NCBI GenBank assembly: GCA_938048185.1
Contig: CALIVT010000008.1
Span: 31,831-95,830, forward strand
Direction of reading: 5' to 3'
DNA length: 64,000 nucleotides
Source of the DNA: an uncultured Arenicella sp.
Lineage (GTDB): Bacteria > Pseudomonadota > Gammaproteobacteria > Arenicellales > Arenicellaceae
Each line of letters opens with the position of its first letter. Positions within the stretch are counted from its first letter, which is position 1. The notes under the pieces were generated by a model, which saw only the letters and a program-made list of their open reading frames with translations, was not told where the DNA came from and did not search any database. The translations under genes were made by a program, and so were the position numbers. Positions 41,988-50,555 of the stretch are shown one piece after another.

Positions 41988-43370
41988 TTAATCCAAATTT
42001 AAGTCTTTAAGTTTTCGAGTCAAGGTGTTGCGCCCCCAACCTAAAACCTTAGCCGCGTTCTGACGATGGCCTTGAGTATAATCAAGCGCGACCTTTAGCA
42101 TGATGCTCTCAAAACGTTTCGATAAATCGTCGATTAAGTCATGCTCTCCCATATTCAACTTCTGTCGCACAAGCTTAGACAAGGCACTTTCCCAGTCTTG
42201 CGTAACGGCCTCTTGAGACGCGCCTAGAATTTCTTTTGGTAGGTCTTCAAGGCTGACGGATTTAGCAGGGGCCATTACCGTAATCCAGCGGCAAATATTC
42301 TCCAATTGGCGCACGTTACCAGGCCAATCGTATGACATCATTCGCGTTAGCGCCTCGCCGGACAGCACTTTCATTTCAACTTCTAACTCGTCGGCAGAGG
42401 TCCGCAAGAAACGCTTAGCCAGCAGTGGAATATCCTCAGTGCGCTCGCTCAACGACGGAATATCGATGCGAATAACGTTCAGGCGATGATACAAATCTTC
42501 GCGAAAATGGCCGGCCGCTACCTGCTTTTCTAGATTTCGGTTGGTGGCTGCGAGCACCCGCACATCGACCGAAACTAAATCGCGGCCGCCTACTCGATAG
42601 AAACGTCGATCAGACAAAACGCGTAACAGCCGAGTTTGCAAATCTGCGCTCATCTCGCCTATCTCATCTAAGAATAGAGTCCCACCGTCTGCTTGTTCAA
42701 ACCGACCTTTACGTTGCGCTTGAGCACCAGTAAACGCGCCCTTCTCGTGCCCGAAAAGCTCGGACTCAAGTAGCTCTGCCGGTACGGCCGCGATATTGAT
42801 CGCTACGAAGGCTTTATTTGCGCGCGGGCTATGCTGATGCAAGGCGTTAGCAACTAGCTCTTTCCCGGTTCCAGATTGGCCACAAACCATCACGTTAATA
42901 TTCGACTTTGCCAACCGCCCGATTGCCCTAAACACCTCTTGCATGGCCGGCGCTTCACCGATGATGTTAACTTCGTCGTTGGGGTCATCCTCTAACTTAA
43001 TTTCACCACCACCAGGTTCCACAGCTCGATGCACCAGACGCAGCGCCTCATCTAAATCAAACGGTTTAGGAAGGTATTCAAACGCACCGCTTTCATAGCT
43101 CGCAAGCGCGCTGTCTAAGTCAGTATGGGCAGTCATGATAATGACCGGAATGCCAACATGGTCGGCGCGTATGTTCTTCGCTAAGTCTAAGCCGCTCATA
43201 CCAGGCATACGAATGTCGGTCATCAGCACATCGGGTGAATCATTACGTAATTGCGACAGTGCCGATTCAGCGTCTTCGAAATCACTTACGTCGAAGCCCT
43301 CAGCACGCAGCGAGCGCGCCAACACCCACCGAATCGATGAATCGTCGTCTACTATCCATACTTTATACAT
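41988..43370 (-). CDS. glnG: Nitrogen regulation response regulator NtrC
   Basis: A 460-residue sigma54 activator. The receiver domain has the phosphorylated Asp in [10 protein letters not shown] near residue 54. The AAA+ domain has Walker A G-Q-S-G-T-G-K-E near 170 and the sigma54 contact loop G-A-F-T-G-A near 217. The Fis-type helix-turn-helix ([13 protein letters not shown]) lies at the C-terminus. It lies 30 nt after ntrB and should be co-transcribed with it. Likely targets in the window are the glnA promoter and its own operon leader (sites listed separately). Confidence 0.97.
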   Translation of the reverse strand: MYKVWIVDDDSSIRWVLARSLRAEGFDVSDFEDAESALSQLRNDSPDVLMTDIRMPGMSGLDLAKNIRADHVGIPVIIMTAHTDLDSALASYESGAFEYLPKPFDLDEALRLVHRAVEPGGGEIKLEDDPNDEVNIIGEAPAMQEVFRAIGRLAKSNINVMVCGQSGTGKELVANALHQHSPRANKAFVAINIAAVPAELLESELFGHEKGAFTGAQAQRKGRFEQADGGTLFLDEIGEMSADLQTRLLRVLSDRRFYRVGGRDLVSVDVRVLAATNRNLEKQVAAGHFREDLYHRLNVIRIDIPSLSERTEDIPLLAKRFLRTSADELEVEMKVLSGEALTRMMSYDWPGNVRQLENICRWITVMAPAKSVSLEDLPKEILGASQEAVTQDWESALSKLVRQKLNMGEHDLIDDLSKRFESIMLKVALDYTQGHRQNAAKVLGWGRNTLTRKLKDLNLD

Positions 43371-43400
43371 ATTTACTCCAGGCGCTATGCACAGCTAGCT

Positions 43401-44507
43401 TTATGCCGAGGTTGATTCATCGCCGTTGATGTAGGGAAGGTAAATCGAGAAACAGGTTTTGCCGTGATAGTCTTCGAGCTTTACGACACCTTGATGCCGC
43501 TGAACTATCTCTTGCGTAATCGACAAGCCTAAACCAGTGCCTTCAGGCCTGCCGGTGACGAGTGGGTCAAATAAGTTATCCCGAAGGTCATTCAGAACAC
43601 CGGGCCCGTTATCCCAAATTTTGATTCGTATCGCCTGCCGATGCACCACTTGGTTTAAGGTTACAAAGCGCTCAAAGTGCGTTATAAAACCGAGTTTTAC
43701 TTTTGTTTGACCGTCTTGGGCCTCAATGCCATTGCCGACGATATTCAGCACAGCTTGTATTAGCTGCTCTTTGTCGACTCTTATCTCTGGCAAGGCAGGG
43801 TCATAGAAACGCTCGACCGAAATTGGCTGCTCGCCGCGAACCGAGACCAAATGCACCACATGTTCAAGGACTTCGTGAATATTGACGTACTGCGGCTTAA
43901 GTTGTTCGCGCGAGCCCATAACGCGGTCGACCAAGCGCGTAAGTCGATCGGCCTCTTTAATTAAAATGTCGGTCAACTCTTTTTGCGAAGGGTCATCAAT
44001 CTCCCGATCAAGCAATTGTGCGGCACCGCGAATACCCCCCAAAGGGTTCTTAATTTCATGTGCAAGCCCACGCATCATTAAGCGAAAGGCTTGTTGGCGC
44101 TCAAGTTGATGCTTCTCTTTCATAAATCGCGAGATACGATTTATGACATTTAGCTCAATCAAAATAAACGGTTGCGCTATGGTTTCGCTGATCACGCCAT
44201 CAGCGCCAGTAGCAATAGAATTGGTCGCAGAGGTACTCGATAGCGTCACATCCACCAACGACTCCCTGCCCATCACCACTAAAGAGACTTCGCGTACCGT
44301 GAACTGAGAATTGTTTTCAAAACACTCAGTGATGCATTTATCCAGGACAGAATTATCGATAAAGTCGCTGAGCGAACGACCAAGCATGTTTCGCCTACTC
44401 TGACAAAACAAGGTCTCTGCCGAGATGTTTACGAGTTCAAGCAGGCACTCGCGATTAATTACGATAACCGCACATTCTAGGCTTTCAATGAGTGTGGCCT
44501 GATTCAA
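43401..44507 (-). CDS. glnL: Nitrogen regulation sensor histidine kinase/phosphatase NtrB
   Basis: A 368-residue cytosolic kinase that phosphorylates or dephosphorylates NtrC under PII control. A PAS-like N-domain (about 10-120) is followed by the H-box R-G-L-A-H-E-I-K-N-P-L-G-G near 150 and an ATPase domain with N-G-I-E-A and G-L-G-L-S boxes. No ATG is available at the N-terminus. TTG 44507 follows AGGA with 5-nt spacing and gives the usual length. The longer frame starts inside the glnA terminator tail and is unlikely. The operon has an NtrC site in its leader. Confidence 0.92.
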   Translation of the reverse strand: MNQATLIESLECAVIVINRECLLELVNISAETLFCQSRRNMLGRSLSDFIDNSVLDKCITECFENNSQFTVREVSLVVMGRESLVDVTLSSTSATNSIATGADGVISETIAQPFILIELNVINRISRFMKEKHQLERQQAFRLMMRGLAHEIKNPLGGIRGAAQLLDREIDDPSQKELTDILIKEADRLTRLVDRVMGSREQLKPQYVNIHEVLEHVVHLVSVRGEQPISVERFYDPALPEIRVDKEQLIQAVLNIVGNGIEAQDGQTKVKLGFITHFERFVTLNQVVHRQAIRIKIWDNGPGVLNDLRDNLFDPLVTGRPEGTGLGLSITQEIVQRHQGVVKLEDYHGKTCFSIYLPYINGDESTSA

Positions 44508-44539
44508 AATAGTCCTATGAGTCGTCGAATTTAACCGCG

Positions 44540-44556
44540 TGCACCAAAACAGTGCA
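44540..44556. promoter_or_regulatory. NtrC-binding site in the ntrBC leader
   Basis: TGCAC-N7-GTGCA is an exact match to the NtrC dyad consensus. It lies between the glnA terminator and the ntrB start, the place where NtrC represses glnLp in E. coli. Suggests NtrC feedback on its own operon. Confidence 0.75.
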
Positions 44557-44570
44557 CAGCATTTCAAAAA

Positions 44571-44594
44571 AACGCCCCGAGTTCTCGGGGCGTT
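44571..44594 (-). terminator. Intrinsic terminator after glnA
   Basis: An 11-bp perfect stem AACGCCCCGAG / CTCGGGGCGTT with a 2-nt centre is followed on the minus strand by T7. It separates glnA from ntrBC, so ntrBC gets only read-through plus its own promoter. Confidence 0.93.
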
Positions 44595-44609
44595 CCTAGT
44601 ACTTCTAAA

Positions 44610-46019
44610 CTAACAGCTGTAAGACAATTGAAATTCGATTGGGTGTGTGTGCACACGCAACGCGTCAACTTCTTCTTGCTTAAGCTCTAAGTAACCGTCG
44701 ATCGAGTCATCACTGAATACGCCACCGGCCTTCAAAAATTCACGATCGTTGTCAAGCGCTTCTAGAGCGTAATCCAAGCCCGCCGCAACGGTTGGGATTT
44801 TCGCTTGCTCAGCGGCTGGCAACTCATACAAATCTTCGTCAGCAGCATCACCTGGGTGAATCTTGTTTTGAATGCCGTCAAGGCCAGCCATTAGCATGGC
44901 AGTGAACGCCAAATAAGGATTGGCCGTTGAATCCGGGAAGCGAATTTCAATTCGACGACCTTTTGGATTCGAAACGTAAGGAATTCGGCATGATGCTGAT
45001 CGGTTGCGAGCCGAGTAAGCCAAGAGCACAGGTGCTTCAAAGCCAGGAACTAAGCGCTTGTAGCTGTTAGTCGATGCATTTGCGAAAGCGTTGATTGCTT
45101 TGGCGTGCTTGAAGATACCACCAATATAATACAAAGCGGTTTCGCTCAAACCACCGTAGCCGTCGCCAGCGAACATGTTTTGACCGTCTTTAAAAATTGA
45201 TTGATGCACGTGCATCCCTGAACCGTTGTCACCAACAATTGGCTTCGGCATGAAGGTCGCAGTCTTACCGAACATGTGTGCGGTGTTGTGCACTGCGTAT
45301 TTAAAGATTTGCACTTCATCGGCTTTCTTAACCAAGGTGTTGAAGATCGTACCAATCTCACATTGGCCGCCCGTAGCAACCTCGTGATGATGCACTTCGG
45401 TCGGCACACCCATGGCTTCAGACGATTGGCACATGGCCGCACGTAAGTCATGCAATGAATCAACCGGAGGAACTGGAAAATAACCGCCTTTTAGGCCAGG
45501 GCGATGTCCCATGTTACCGCCTTCATACGGCTTTTCAGAGTTCCAGTACGCTTCTTGTGAATCAACTTCAAAAAACGAACCACGTGGCTCAGTTGAGAAA
45601 CGCACATCGTCAAATACGAAAAATTCGTTTTCAGGACCAAAATACGCTGTGTCACCAATACCTGTCTCTTTTAGATAGGCTTCAGCACGCTTTGCAATTG
45701 AACGTGGGTCACGCTCATAGCCAGCCATCGTGCTTGGTTCGATGATGTCGCAACGAACGTTCAAAGTCTTATCTTGGAAAAATGGGTCAACCACAGCAGT
45801 ATCTGCTTCAGGCATCAAAATCATGTCTGATTCGTTAATGCCCTTCCAACCGGCAACCGATGAACCATCAAACATCTTACCTTCAGTAAACGTGTCTTCG
45901 TCAACCACAGAAGTAGGTACGGTTACGTGTTGCTCTTTACCCCGTGTATCGGTAAAGCGAAAATCGATATACTTGATATCTTCATCTTTTATCTGTTTTA
46001 GTACGTCTGAAGCTGACAT
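44610..46019 (-). CDS. glnA: Glutamine synthetase type I
   Basis: A 469-residue dodecameric enzyme that makes glutamine from glutamate, ammonia and ATP. Signatures: F-D-G-S-S-V-A-G-W near residue 51, the metal and ATP segment (G-P-E-N-E-F-F-V-F) near 130, and [12 protein letters not shown] near 350. The Tyr of the adenylylation loop (D-L-Y-E-L-P, near 398) is kept, so GlnE control is expected. GAGGAA precedes the ATG. A sigma54 promoter about 195 bp upstream and an NtrC site further back explain its nitrogen control. Confidence 0.98.
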   Translation of the reverse strand: MSASDVLKQIKDEDIKYIDFRFTDTRGKEQHVTVPTSVVDEDTFTEGKMFDGSSVAGWKGINESDMILMPEADTAVVDPFFQDKTLNVRCDIIEPSTMAGYERDPRSIAKRAEAYLKETGIGDTAYFGPENEFFVFDDVRFSTEPRGSFFEVDSQEAYWNSEKPYEGGNMGHRPGLKGGYFPVPPVDSLHDLRAAMCQSSEAMGVPTEVHHHEVATGGQCEIGTIFNTLVKKADEVQIFKYAVHNTAHMFGKTATFMPKPIVGDNGSGMHVHQSIFKDGQNMFAGDGYGGLSETALYYIGGIFKHAKAINAFANASTNSYKRLVPGFEAPVLLAYSARNRSASCRIPYVSNPKGRRIEIRFPDSTANPYLAFTAMLMAGLDGIQNKIHPGDAADEDLYELPAAEQAKIPTVAAGLDYALEALDNDREFLKAGGVFSDDSIDGYLELKQEEVDALRVHTHPIEFQLSYSC

Positions 46020-46214
46020 TACTTATTCCTCAATAACAATTGTTAAAATTAGTCGACCGCGCAAGGCACTGCAGTTTCGTTGAACAGTCAATATTAGTGG
46101 TTTGACCTAATGTCCGCGACCCAAATATTTAACGTTTTAATATCTGGACGTGCATCAAGTTCATGATCGGGTTCAGGCTTGCAATAAGCGCTACCCGATC
46201 AGCCAAAAGATGAT

Positions 46215-46230
46215 AGCAAACTTTATGCCA
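46215..46230 (-). promoter_or_regulatory. Sigma54 promoter of glnA
   Basis: On the minus strand, TGGCAT-N5-TTGCT matches the -24/-12 consensus TGGCAC-N5-TTGCW with one change. The transcript would start near 46205, giving a leader of about 185 nt before glnA. The 318-bp gap between glnA and the lrp-like gene is otherwise empty of genes. Confidence 0.8.
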
Positions 46231-46320
46231 ACTTCTGTGTGCGCAAACTCCCTATTTTGGAGCAACAACGAGTGTTTCATAATGCACGGCCGCACCAAAA
46301 TAAAGCAATTTAATTAGAAT

Positions 46321-46337
46321 TGCACCAATAAAGTGCG
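46321..46337. promoter_or_regulatory. NtrC enhancer site upstream of glnA
   Basis: TGCAC-N7-GTGCG matches the NtrC dyad at 9 of 10 positions. Its centre is about 125 bp upstream of the predicted sigma54 start, like the E. coli glnA enhancers at -108 and -140. It abuts the stop codon of the lrp-like gene. A second half-site, TGCAC, is at 46283-46287. Confidence 0.65.
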
Positions 46338-46808
46338 CTACAAGTCAATTTCTAGCGTTTCTTTGACAATTTCCATAGCCGCGATGCTGGTCGACTCCTT
46401 GACCCCGGGCAGATTGAGCAACTCGCCCTCTAGCAAATCACGATACGCGGCCATATCTTTAATTCTTGCCTTTACTAAAAAATCGAAGCTCCCAGTTACC
46501 AGATAACACTCTTGCACAGAGGGCACTTTTTGTATCGCGCGGCGAAAGTCTTCAAACGTTTTCTTACTGGTGCGGTCTAGGCTAATTTGCACAAACACAA
46601 CGAGGCCTTTATCCAATTGCCGAGCACTTAAGCGAGCAGAATAGCCCTTAATATAACCCGCAGCCTCAAGCTTGCGCACCCGGTCAATACACGGGGTCGT
46701 CGTCAACCCAACGCGTTTGCCTAGGTCAGTAAACGATATGCGCCCGTCTTGCTGCAACACATCTAAGATGTTTCGATCATATTTATCTAATTGATTCAGA
46801 TTGTGCAT
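46338..46808 (-). CDS. Lrp/AsnC family transcriptional regulator
   Basis: A 156-residue regulator with an N-terminal helix-turn-helix (about residues 8-60: I-L-D-V-L-Q-Q-D-G-R-I-S, G-L-T-T-T-P-C-I-D-R-V) and a C-terminal RAM/AsnC ligand-binding domain (V-Q-E-C-Y-L-V-T-G-S-F-D-F-L-V-K near 105). It is divergent from alanine dehydrogenase and the gap between them holds an exact Lrp-consensus site. The expected role is an alanine- or leucine-responsive control of ald and of itself. The sequence is close to global Lrp, but local context cannot tell whether it is global or ald-specific. Confidence 0.92.
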   Translation of the reverse strand: MHNLNQLDKYDRNILDVLQQDGRISFTDLGKRVGLTTTPCIDRVRKLEAAGYIKGYSARLSARQLDKGLVVFVQISLDRTSKKTFEDFRRAIQKVPSVQECYLVTGSFDFLVKARIKDMAAYRDLLEGELLNLPGVKESTSIAAMEIVKETLEIDL

Positions 46809-46836
46809 GGTTTACCACTGTTTCTGCAGCCATTAA

Positions 46837-46851
46837 CAGTAAATTTTACTG
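46837..46851. promoter_or_regulatory. Lrp operator
   Basis: CAGTAAATTTTACTG is a 15-bp perfect dyad that meets every position of the E. coli Lrp consensus YAGHAWATTWTDCTR. It is 28 bp upstream of the lrp-like start and 132 bp upstream of ald, and TTAA/GTTAA flank it. Confidence 0.75.
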
Positions 46852-46870
46852 GTTAAATGCCATATTAAAT

Positions 46871-46910
46871 TAAATTGGCGCGCCAATTTACTAAATATAA
46901 GTAAATTTAG
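46871..46910. promoter_or_regulatory. Two further palindromes in the lrp-ald intergenic region
   Basis: A perfect 20-bp palindrome, TAAATTGGCGCGCCAATTTA (46871-46890), is directly followed by a second dyad with arms CTAAAT and ATTTAG (46891-46910). With the 46837 site, three dyads are spaced along about 75 bp, which suits cooperative wrapping by Lrp octamers. Confidence 0.55.
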
Positions 46911-46983
46911 CCTTAAAGGCTATCGAACTCAGCAGTATGATTTTGAAAATCAGTCATGTCACATCACAAGCGAGGAGTTTCAA

Positions 46984-48096
46984 GTGAAAATTGGTGTCCC
47001 GAAAGAAATAAAGAATCACGAGTATCGCGTCGGCTTAAGCCCTGCCAGCGCAAAAGAATTATTAGCCCATGGTCACGAGGTCAGCATAGAAACAGGTGCC
47101 GCAGCGGGCATTGGCTTGAGTGACGAAATCTACAGTGATATCGGCTGCAAAATTGCCAGCTCGCCAGAAGCGATTTTTGCTGAAAGCGACATGGTAATTA
47201 AGGTAAAAGAACCACAGCCAGGAGAATGCAAACAACTCAGTAAAGGCCAACTGCTATTCACGTACCTGCACCTTGCGCCTGACCCAGAACAAACCGCTGC
47301 GTTGTTAGACTCAGGCGTGACCGCAGTGGCTTATGAAACCGTGACCGGCCCAGGCAACTCATTACCATTACTCGCGCCTATGAGTGAAGTAGCCGGCCGT
47401 TTATCGGCGCAAGCAGGCGCACATTGCTTAGAACGCGCGCAAGGTGGCAGTGGCGTGTTAATGGGCGGTGTGCCGGGCACACAACCGGCAAACGTGTTTG
47501 TAATCGGCGGCGGTGTGGTCGGACAAAACGCCGCGTATATCGCCAAAGGCATGGGCGCGAATGTAACTATCGTCGACCGCTCGATTCCGCGCTTACGACA
47601 GCTAGACGTAGAGTTCGGAGGCCGAGTCACCTGCCTTTATTCAACCAAAGAAGCCATTGAAAAACATTGTGCCGACGCTGATCTCGTTATTGGGGCGGTA
47701 TTACTGCCAGGCGCTAACGCACCTAAGCTGGTTACGCGTGAAATCATTAGGTCGATGAAAACAGGCTCAGTCATTGTCGACGTTGCCATCGACCAAGGCG
47801 GCTGTTTAGAGACATCTAAGGCAACCACGCACCAAGACCCAACGTTTGTGGTTGATGGTGTTGTGCATTACTGCGTGGCTAATATGCCGGGCGCAGTGCC
47901 GCAAACGTCTACTTACGCATTGAATAACGCGACCCTGCCGTTCTCACTTAGCATGGCTAATCAAGGTTGGCAGAAAGCCATGCAACAAGACCCATATTTA
48001 TTAAATGGCTTGAATGTGCATGAAGGCAAGCTAACGTATAAAGCGGTTGCGCAAGCGCAAGGTCTGGACTTTGTAGAGCCTGCAAGTTTGCTCTAA
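46984..48096 (+). CDS. ald: Alanine dehydrogenase
   Basis: A 370-residue NAD-dependent enzyme that interconverts alanine with pyruvate and ammonia. Family motifs: I-G-V-P-K-E-I-K-N-H-E-Y-R-V at the N-terminus, substrate Lys in M-V-I-K-V-K-E-P near residue 73, NAD loop V-I-G-G-G-V-V-G-Q-N near 172, catalytic Asp in V-D-V-A-I-D-Q-G-G near 268. The start is GTG with GAGGAG upstream. Divergent from the Lrp-type regulator and followed by an intrinsic terminator. Likely alanine use for carbon and nitrogen. Confidence 0.97.
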   Translation: MKIGVPKEIKNHEYRVGLSPASAKELLAHGHEVSIETGAAAGIGLSDEIYSDIGCKIASSPEAIFAESDMVIKVKEPQPGECKQLSKGQLLFTYLHLAPDPEQTAALLDSGVTAVAYETVTGPGNSLPLLAPMSEVAGRLSAQAGAHCLERAQGGSGVLMGGVPGTQPANVFVIGGGVVGQNAAYIAKGMGANVTIVDRSIPRLRQLDVEFGGRVTCLYSTKEAIEKHCADADLVIGAVLLPGANAPKLVTREIIRSMKTGSVIVDVAIDQGGCLETSKATTHQDPTFVVDGVVHYCVANMPGAVPQTSTYALNNATLPFSLSMANQGWQKAMQQDPYLLNGLNVHEGKLTYKAVAQAQGLDFVEPASLL

Positions 48097-48144
48097 CCTT
48101 TTACAGACGGCACTGTCAGAGCCGTTGCTCAAAGCCATTTCTCA

Positions 48145-48185
48145 AAGCCCTTACTGACTTAGCCACTAGTGCGTGAGGGCTTTTT
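48145..48185 (+). terminator. Intrinsic terminator after ald
   Basis: A 10-bp stem AAGCCCTTAC / GTGAGGGCTT with one G-U pair and an 18-nt loop runs into T5. It follows the ald stop by about 50 nt. Confidence 0.85.
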
Positions 48186-48309
48186 GACTGGCATCGTCGC
48201 CGCCTATAAACGTCTCAGACACACAAGATAGGCATACAAAACTAGGAACGCTCAAGCTAATTTACGCGTCATGAGTAGAAACAGTGCGCACCAGTAAAAG
48301 CTCAGACCG

Positions 48310-48540
48310 CTAATGCAAACTCAATAACATTTGTATGTCTCGACGACTCAGATCAATCACAATGTCTTTGTCAGTCCGAGCAAGTTCTTCAGCGGTCTCA
48401 ATATAGACTTTCACGTGTGCCGCTATCTCTGAAGTCGACAGATAATAGAATGACGGATTGGTTCTATTTAGCTCGCTAACAATCTCGACAATTATTTTCT
48501 TTTGTTTCGAACTCTTTAAATCTTGGCGCTTTTCTTCCAC
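48310..48540 (-). CDS. Small hypothetical protein
   Basis: A 76-residue, mainly helical and charged protein (S-K-Q-K-K-I-I-V-E-I-V-S-E-L-N-R) with no membrane segment. The start would be GTG at 48540 without a clear ribosome site. The arrangement of helices and the Lys/Glu balance look protein-like, but no family is recognised. It precedes nothing else on its strand before ald, with which it is convergent. Confidence 0.5.
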   Translation of the reverse strand: MEEKRQDLKSSKQKKIIVEIVSELNRTNPSFYYLSTSEIAAHVKVYIETAEELARTDKDIVIDLSRRDIQMLLSLH

Positions 48541-48640
48541 GGTGAATATTTTCGAGTGAGTTGAACGTTATAGCAACAGCATAGACCGGATGTGTACAGT
48601 CGCCCTTCACACCCTAAAACTCTGCGTACGTCAGAGTTTG

Positions 48641-48898
48641 TTACCAAATAAACCTGTCGCCAAGCTTAAGCGCCAGCAAGAACACGATAGACGTTACCGC
48701 TAAATACCACCAACGGCCCGCAACGCAATAAAATAAGTTTCCAACAAGACTCCCCAGAATCGCAATGGAGTAACAAACGCCTAGCAAACTATCCATGCTT
48801 AGCACAGCAAGGCGCGGCCAATAAACAAGCAGCAATATCAAGCCGACAATACAGATGAGGCCTGCGAAAACTCTAGGGATGTATTGCTTCTCAATCAT
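48641..48898 (-). CDS. Small membrane hypothetical protein
   Basis: An 85-residue protein with three hydrophobic helices (V-F-A-G-L-I-C-I-V-G-L-I-L-L-L-V near 10-25, a second near 40-58, and W-Y-L-A-V-T-S-I-V-F-L-L-A-L near 66-79). The ATG has no obvious ribosome site. No family recognised. It lies 100 bp upstream of the 48310 gene on the same strand, so they may share a transcript. Confidence 0.55.
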   Translation of the reverse strand: MIEKQYIPRVFAGLICIVGLILLLVYWPRLAVLSMDSLLGVCYSIAILGSLVGNLFYCVAGRWWYLAVTSIVFLLALKLGDRFIW

Positions 48899-48993
48899 CT
48901 GAGCGGTGGGCTGTCGCGGCTAAGTTGGGGCACATGTCACATTTAAGCCAGTAAAGACTCGTTGACTTGAACCAGAAAATTAATAATAAGAGA

Positions 48994-49177
48994 AAACGCC
49001 TGTGGCGGGTAAACGCCTGTGGCTGAATAAACGCCTGTGGCTGAATAAACGCTGTGGCTGAATAAACGCTGTGGCGAATAAACGCTGTGGCGAATAAACG
49101 CTGTGGCGAATAAACGCTGTGGCGAATAAACGCTGTGGCTGAATAAACGCTGTGGCTAAATAAAGCTGTGGCTGAAT
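48994..49177. repeat. Array of eleven 16-18 bp tandem repeats
   Basis: Eleven head-to-tail units of the form AAACGC(C)TGTGGC(T)GAAT, with a twelfth truncated unit. Unit lengths run 17, 18, 18, 17, 16, 16, 16, 16, 17, 17, 16, so it cannot encode a periodic protein. The four central 16-bp units are identical, pointing to recent slippage. It lies in a 748-bp gene-free gap between the 48641 gene and glyQ. That gap also holds a terminator-like hairpin and the glyQ leader. Confidence 0.95.
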
Positions 49178-49256
49178 AAAGCCAGAACTTACATGTCCGT
49201 CGCTCTAAGGTATTAAGCTCTCCTCAAACTCACGTATGAAAGTACGAAAATAAAAA

Positions 49257-49293
49257 GACTCGCTGTTATTATTATTGTTAGCGAGTCCTTTTA
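49257..49293. terminator. Orphan terminator-like hairpin
   Basis: An 8-bp perfect stem GACTCGCT / AGCGAGTC (49257-49264, 49280-49287) with an AT-only-like loop of 15 nt. It has A5 on the left and a T-rich tail (CTTTTATTT) on the right. No coding gene ends just before it on either strand, so it may end an unseen small RNA or a read-through transcript crossing the tandem array. Confidence 0.6.
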
Positions 49294-49646
49294 TTTCCAT
49301 GAGTCGTGCTATTAATTGCACTTTCCTCGCTCCTAGGCGACTTGGGCTAGACCAATGTCTGAAACGGAAATTACCTAAATATTACGTGCTTGTCTATCCT
49401 TTTATAACTTTTTGTTAAGACTGATATGAATGCAAGTAATATTGTAGACCAAATGTCTACTTATTTAGCCCGTTCTTTGCTTTAGCAACCCGCTATAAAT
49501 GCATTGCATACTTGCCGCTAACGACTATAAGCGCTCGCAAAATTAAGCCTGCTCGCTATAATATCGGGTTCTAATTTCGGCGGTTAAGTCCGCTTTTTTA
49601 TTGGCAATTCGGTTTGTCGATCGATTCGAGAGAATAGTTGAACAGC

Positions 49647-50555
49647 ATGAGTAATGTATTAAGCTTCCAAGATATGATTCTGCGCTTGCAGCAATTTTGG
49701 GCGGATAACGGTTGTGTAATAATGCAACCGCTGGATATTGAAGTGGGCGCGGGTACGTTCCACTCCCCCACTTTTCTTGGTGCAATTGGCCCAGAGCCCT
49801 TAAATGCGGCCTACGTTCAGCCTTCACGGCGTCCGACCGATGGCCGCTATGGCGAGAACCCGAACCGCCTACAGCATTACTTTCAATACCAGGTTGTACT
49901 AAAACCGTCGCCCGACAACATTCAAGAACTGTACTTAGAATCCATGAAAGAGCTTGGCATAGATATGCTCAGCGACGACGTGCGTTTTGTTGAAGACAAT
50001 TGGGAATCACCCACAATCGGGGCCTGGGGCTTGGGTTGGGAAGTTTGGTTAAACGGCATGGAAGTTACCCAGTTTACGTACTTCCAACAGGTTGGCGGCT
50101 TGGACTGCCGACCGGTTACCGGCGAGATAACCTATGGCTTAGAGCGAATCGCCCTGTACCTACAGGGGGTTGACAGCATTTACGACTTAAAATGGACCGA
50201 TGGCTTCACTTACGGCGATATCTATCACCAAAATGAAGTAGAGCAATCTACCTACAATTTCGAGCACGCGAATGTCGAGGAGCTGTTTCACCAGTTCAAC
50301 GCCTGCGAGACTGAAGCAAAATATTTGCTTGAACAAAAACTACCCTTACCGGCTTACGAGAAAATGCTAAAGGCGTCACACAGCTTCAATATGCTCGATG
50401 CACGTCACGCGATCGGCGTGACCGAGCGAGCGCGTTATATTGGTCGCATTCGAACCCTGGCAAAGGGTGTTGCGCAATCGTACTACGAATCTCGCGAGGC
50501 ACTGGGTTTTCCGCGTGGTCGTTCAACCGACCAGTTGAGCAAGGTGAGCGCATGA
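49647..50555 (+). CDS. glyQ: Glycyl-tRNA synthetase alpha chain
   Basis: The catalytic subunit of the heterotetrameric glycyl-tRNA synthetase, 302 residues from ATG 49647. A TTG three codons earlier is possible but less likely. Class II features: [10 protein letters not shown] near 15, E-V-G-A-G-T-F-H near 35, and [12 protein letters not shown] near 60, which is typical of the alpha2beta2 type. Its stop overlaps the glyS start as ATGA, so the two subunits are translationally coupled. A TATAAT at 49557-49562 may be its -10. Confidence 0.97.
   Translation: MSNVLSFQDMILRLQQFWADNGCVIMQPLDIEVGAGTFHSPTFLGAIGPEPLNAAYVQPSRRPTDGRYGENPNRLQHYFQYQVVLKPSPDNIQELYLESMKELGIDMLSDDVRFVEDNWESPTIGAWGLGWEVWLNGMEVTQFTYFQQVGGLDCRPVTGEITYGLERIALYLQGVDSIYDLKWTDGFTYGDIYHQNEVEQSTYNFEHANVEELFHQFNACETEAKYLLEQKLPLPAYEKMLKASHSFNMLDARHAIGVTERARYIGRIRTLAKGVAQSYYESREALGFPRGRSTDQLSKVSA

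Noticed and set aside
43401..44567. Longer NtrB start at 44567
   Set aside because: It begins with TTG inside the U-tract of the glnA terminator and runs across the NtrC site.
48994..49177. CRISPR array
   Set aside because: Units are directly adjacent with no unique spacers, are shorter than CRISPR repeats, and no cas genes are in the window.
49580..49603. Attenuator in the glyQ leader (GCGG/CCGC followed by T6)
   Set aside because: The stem is only 4-5 bp; too weak to call without structural or RNA data.
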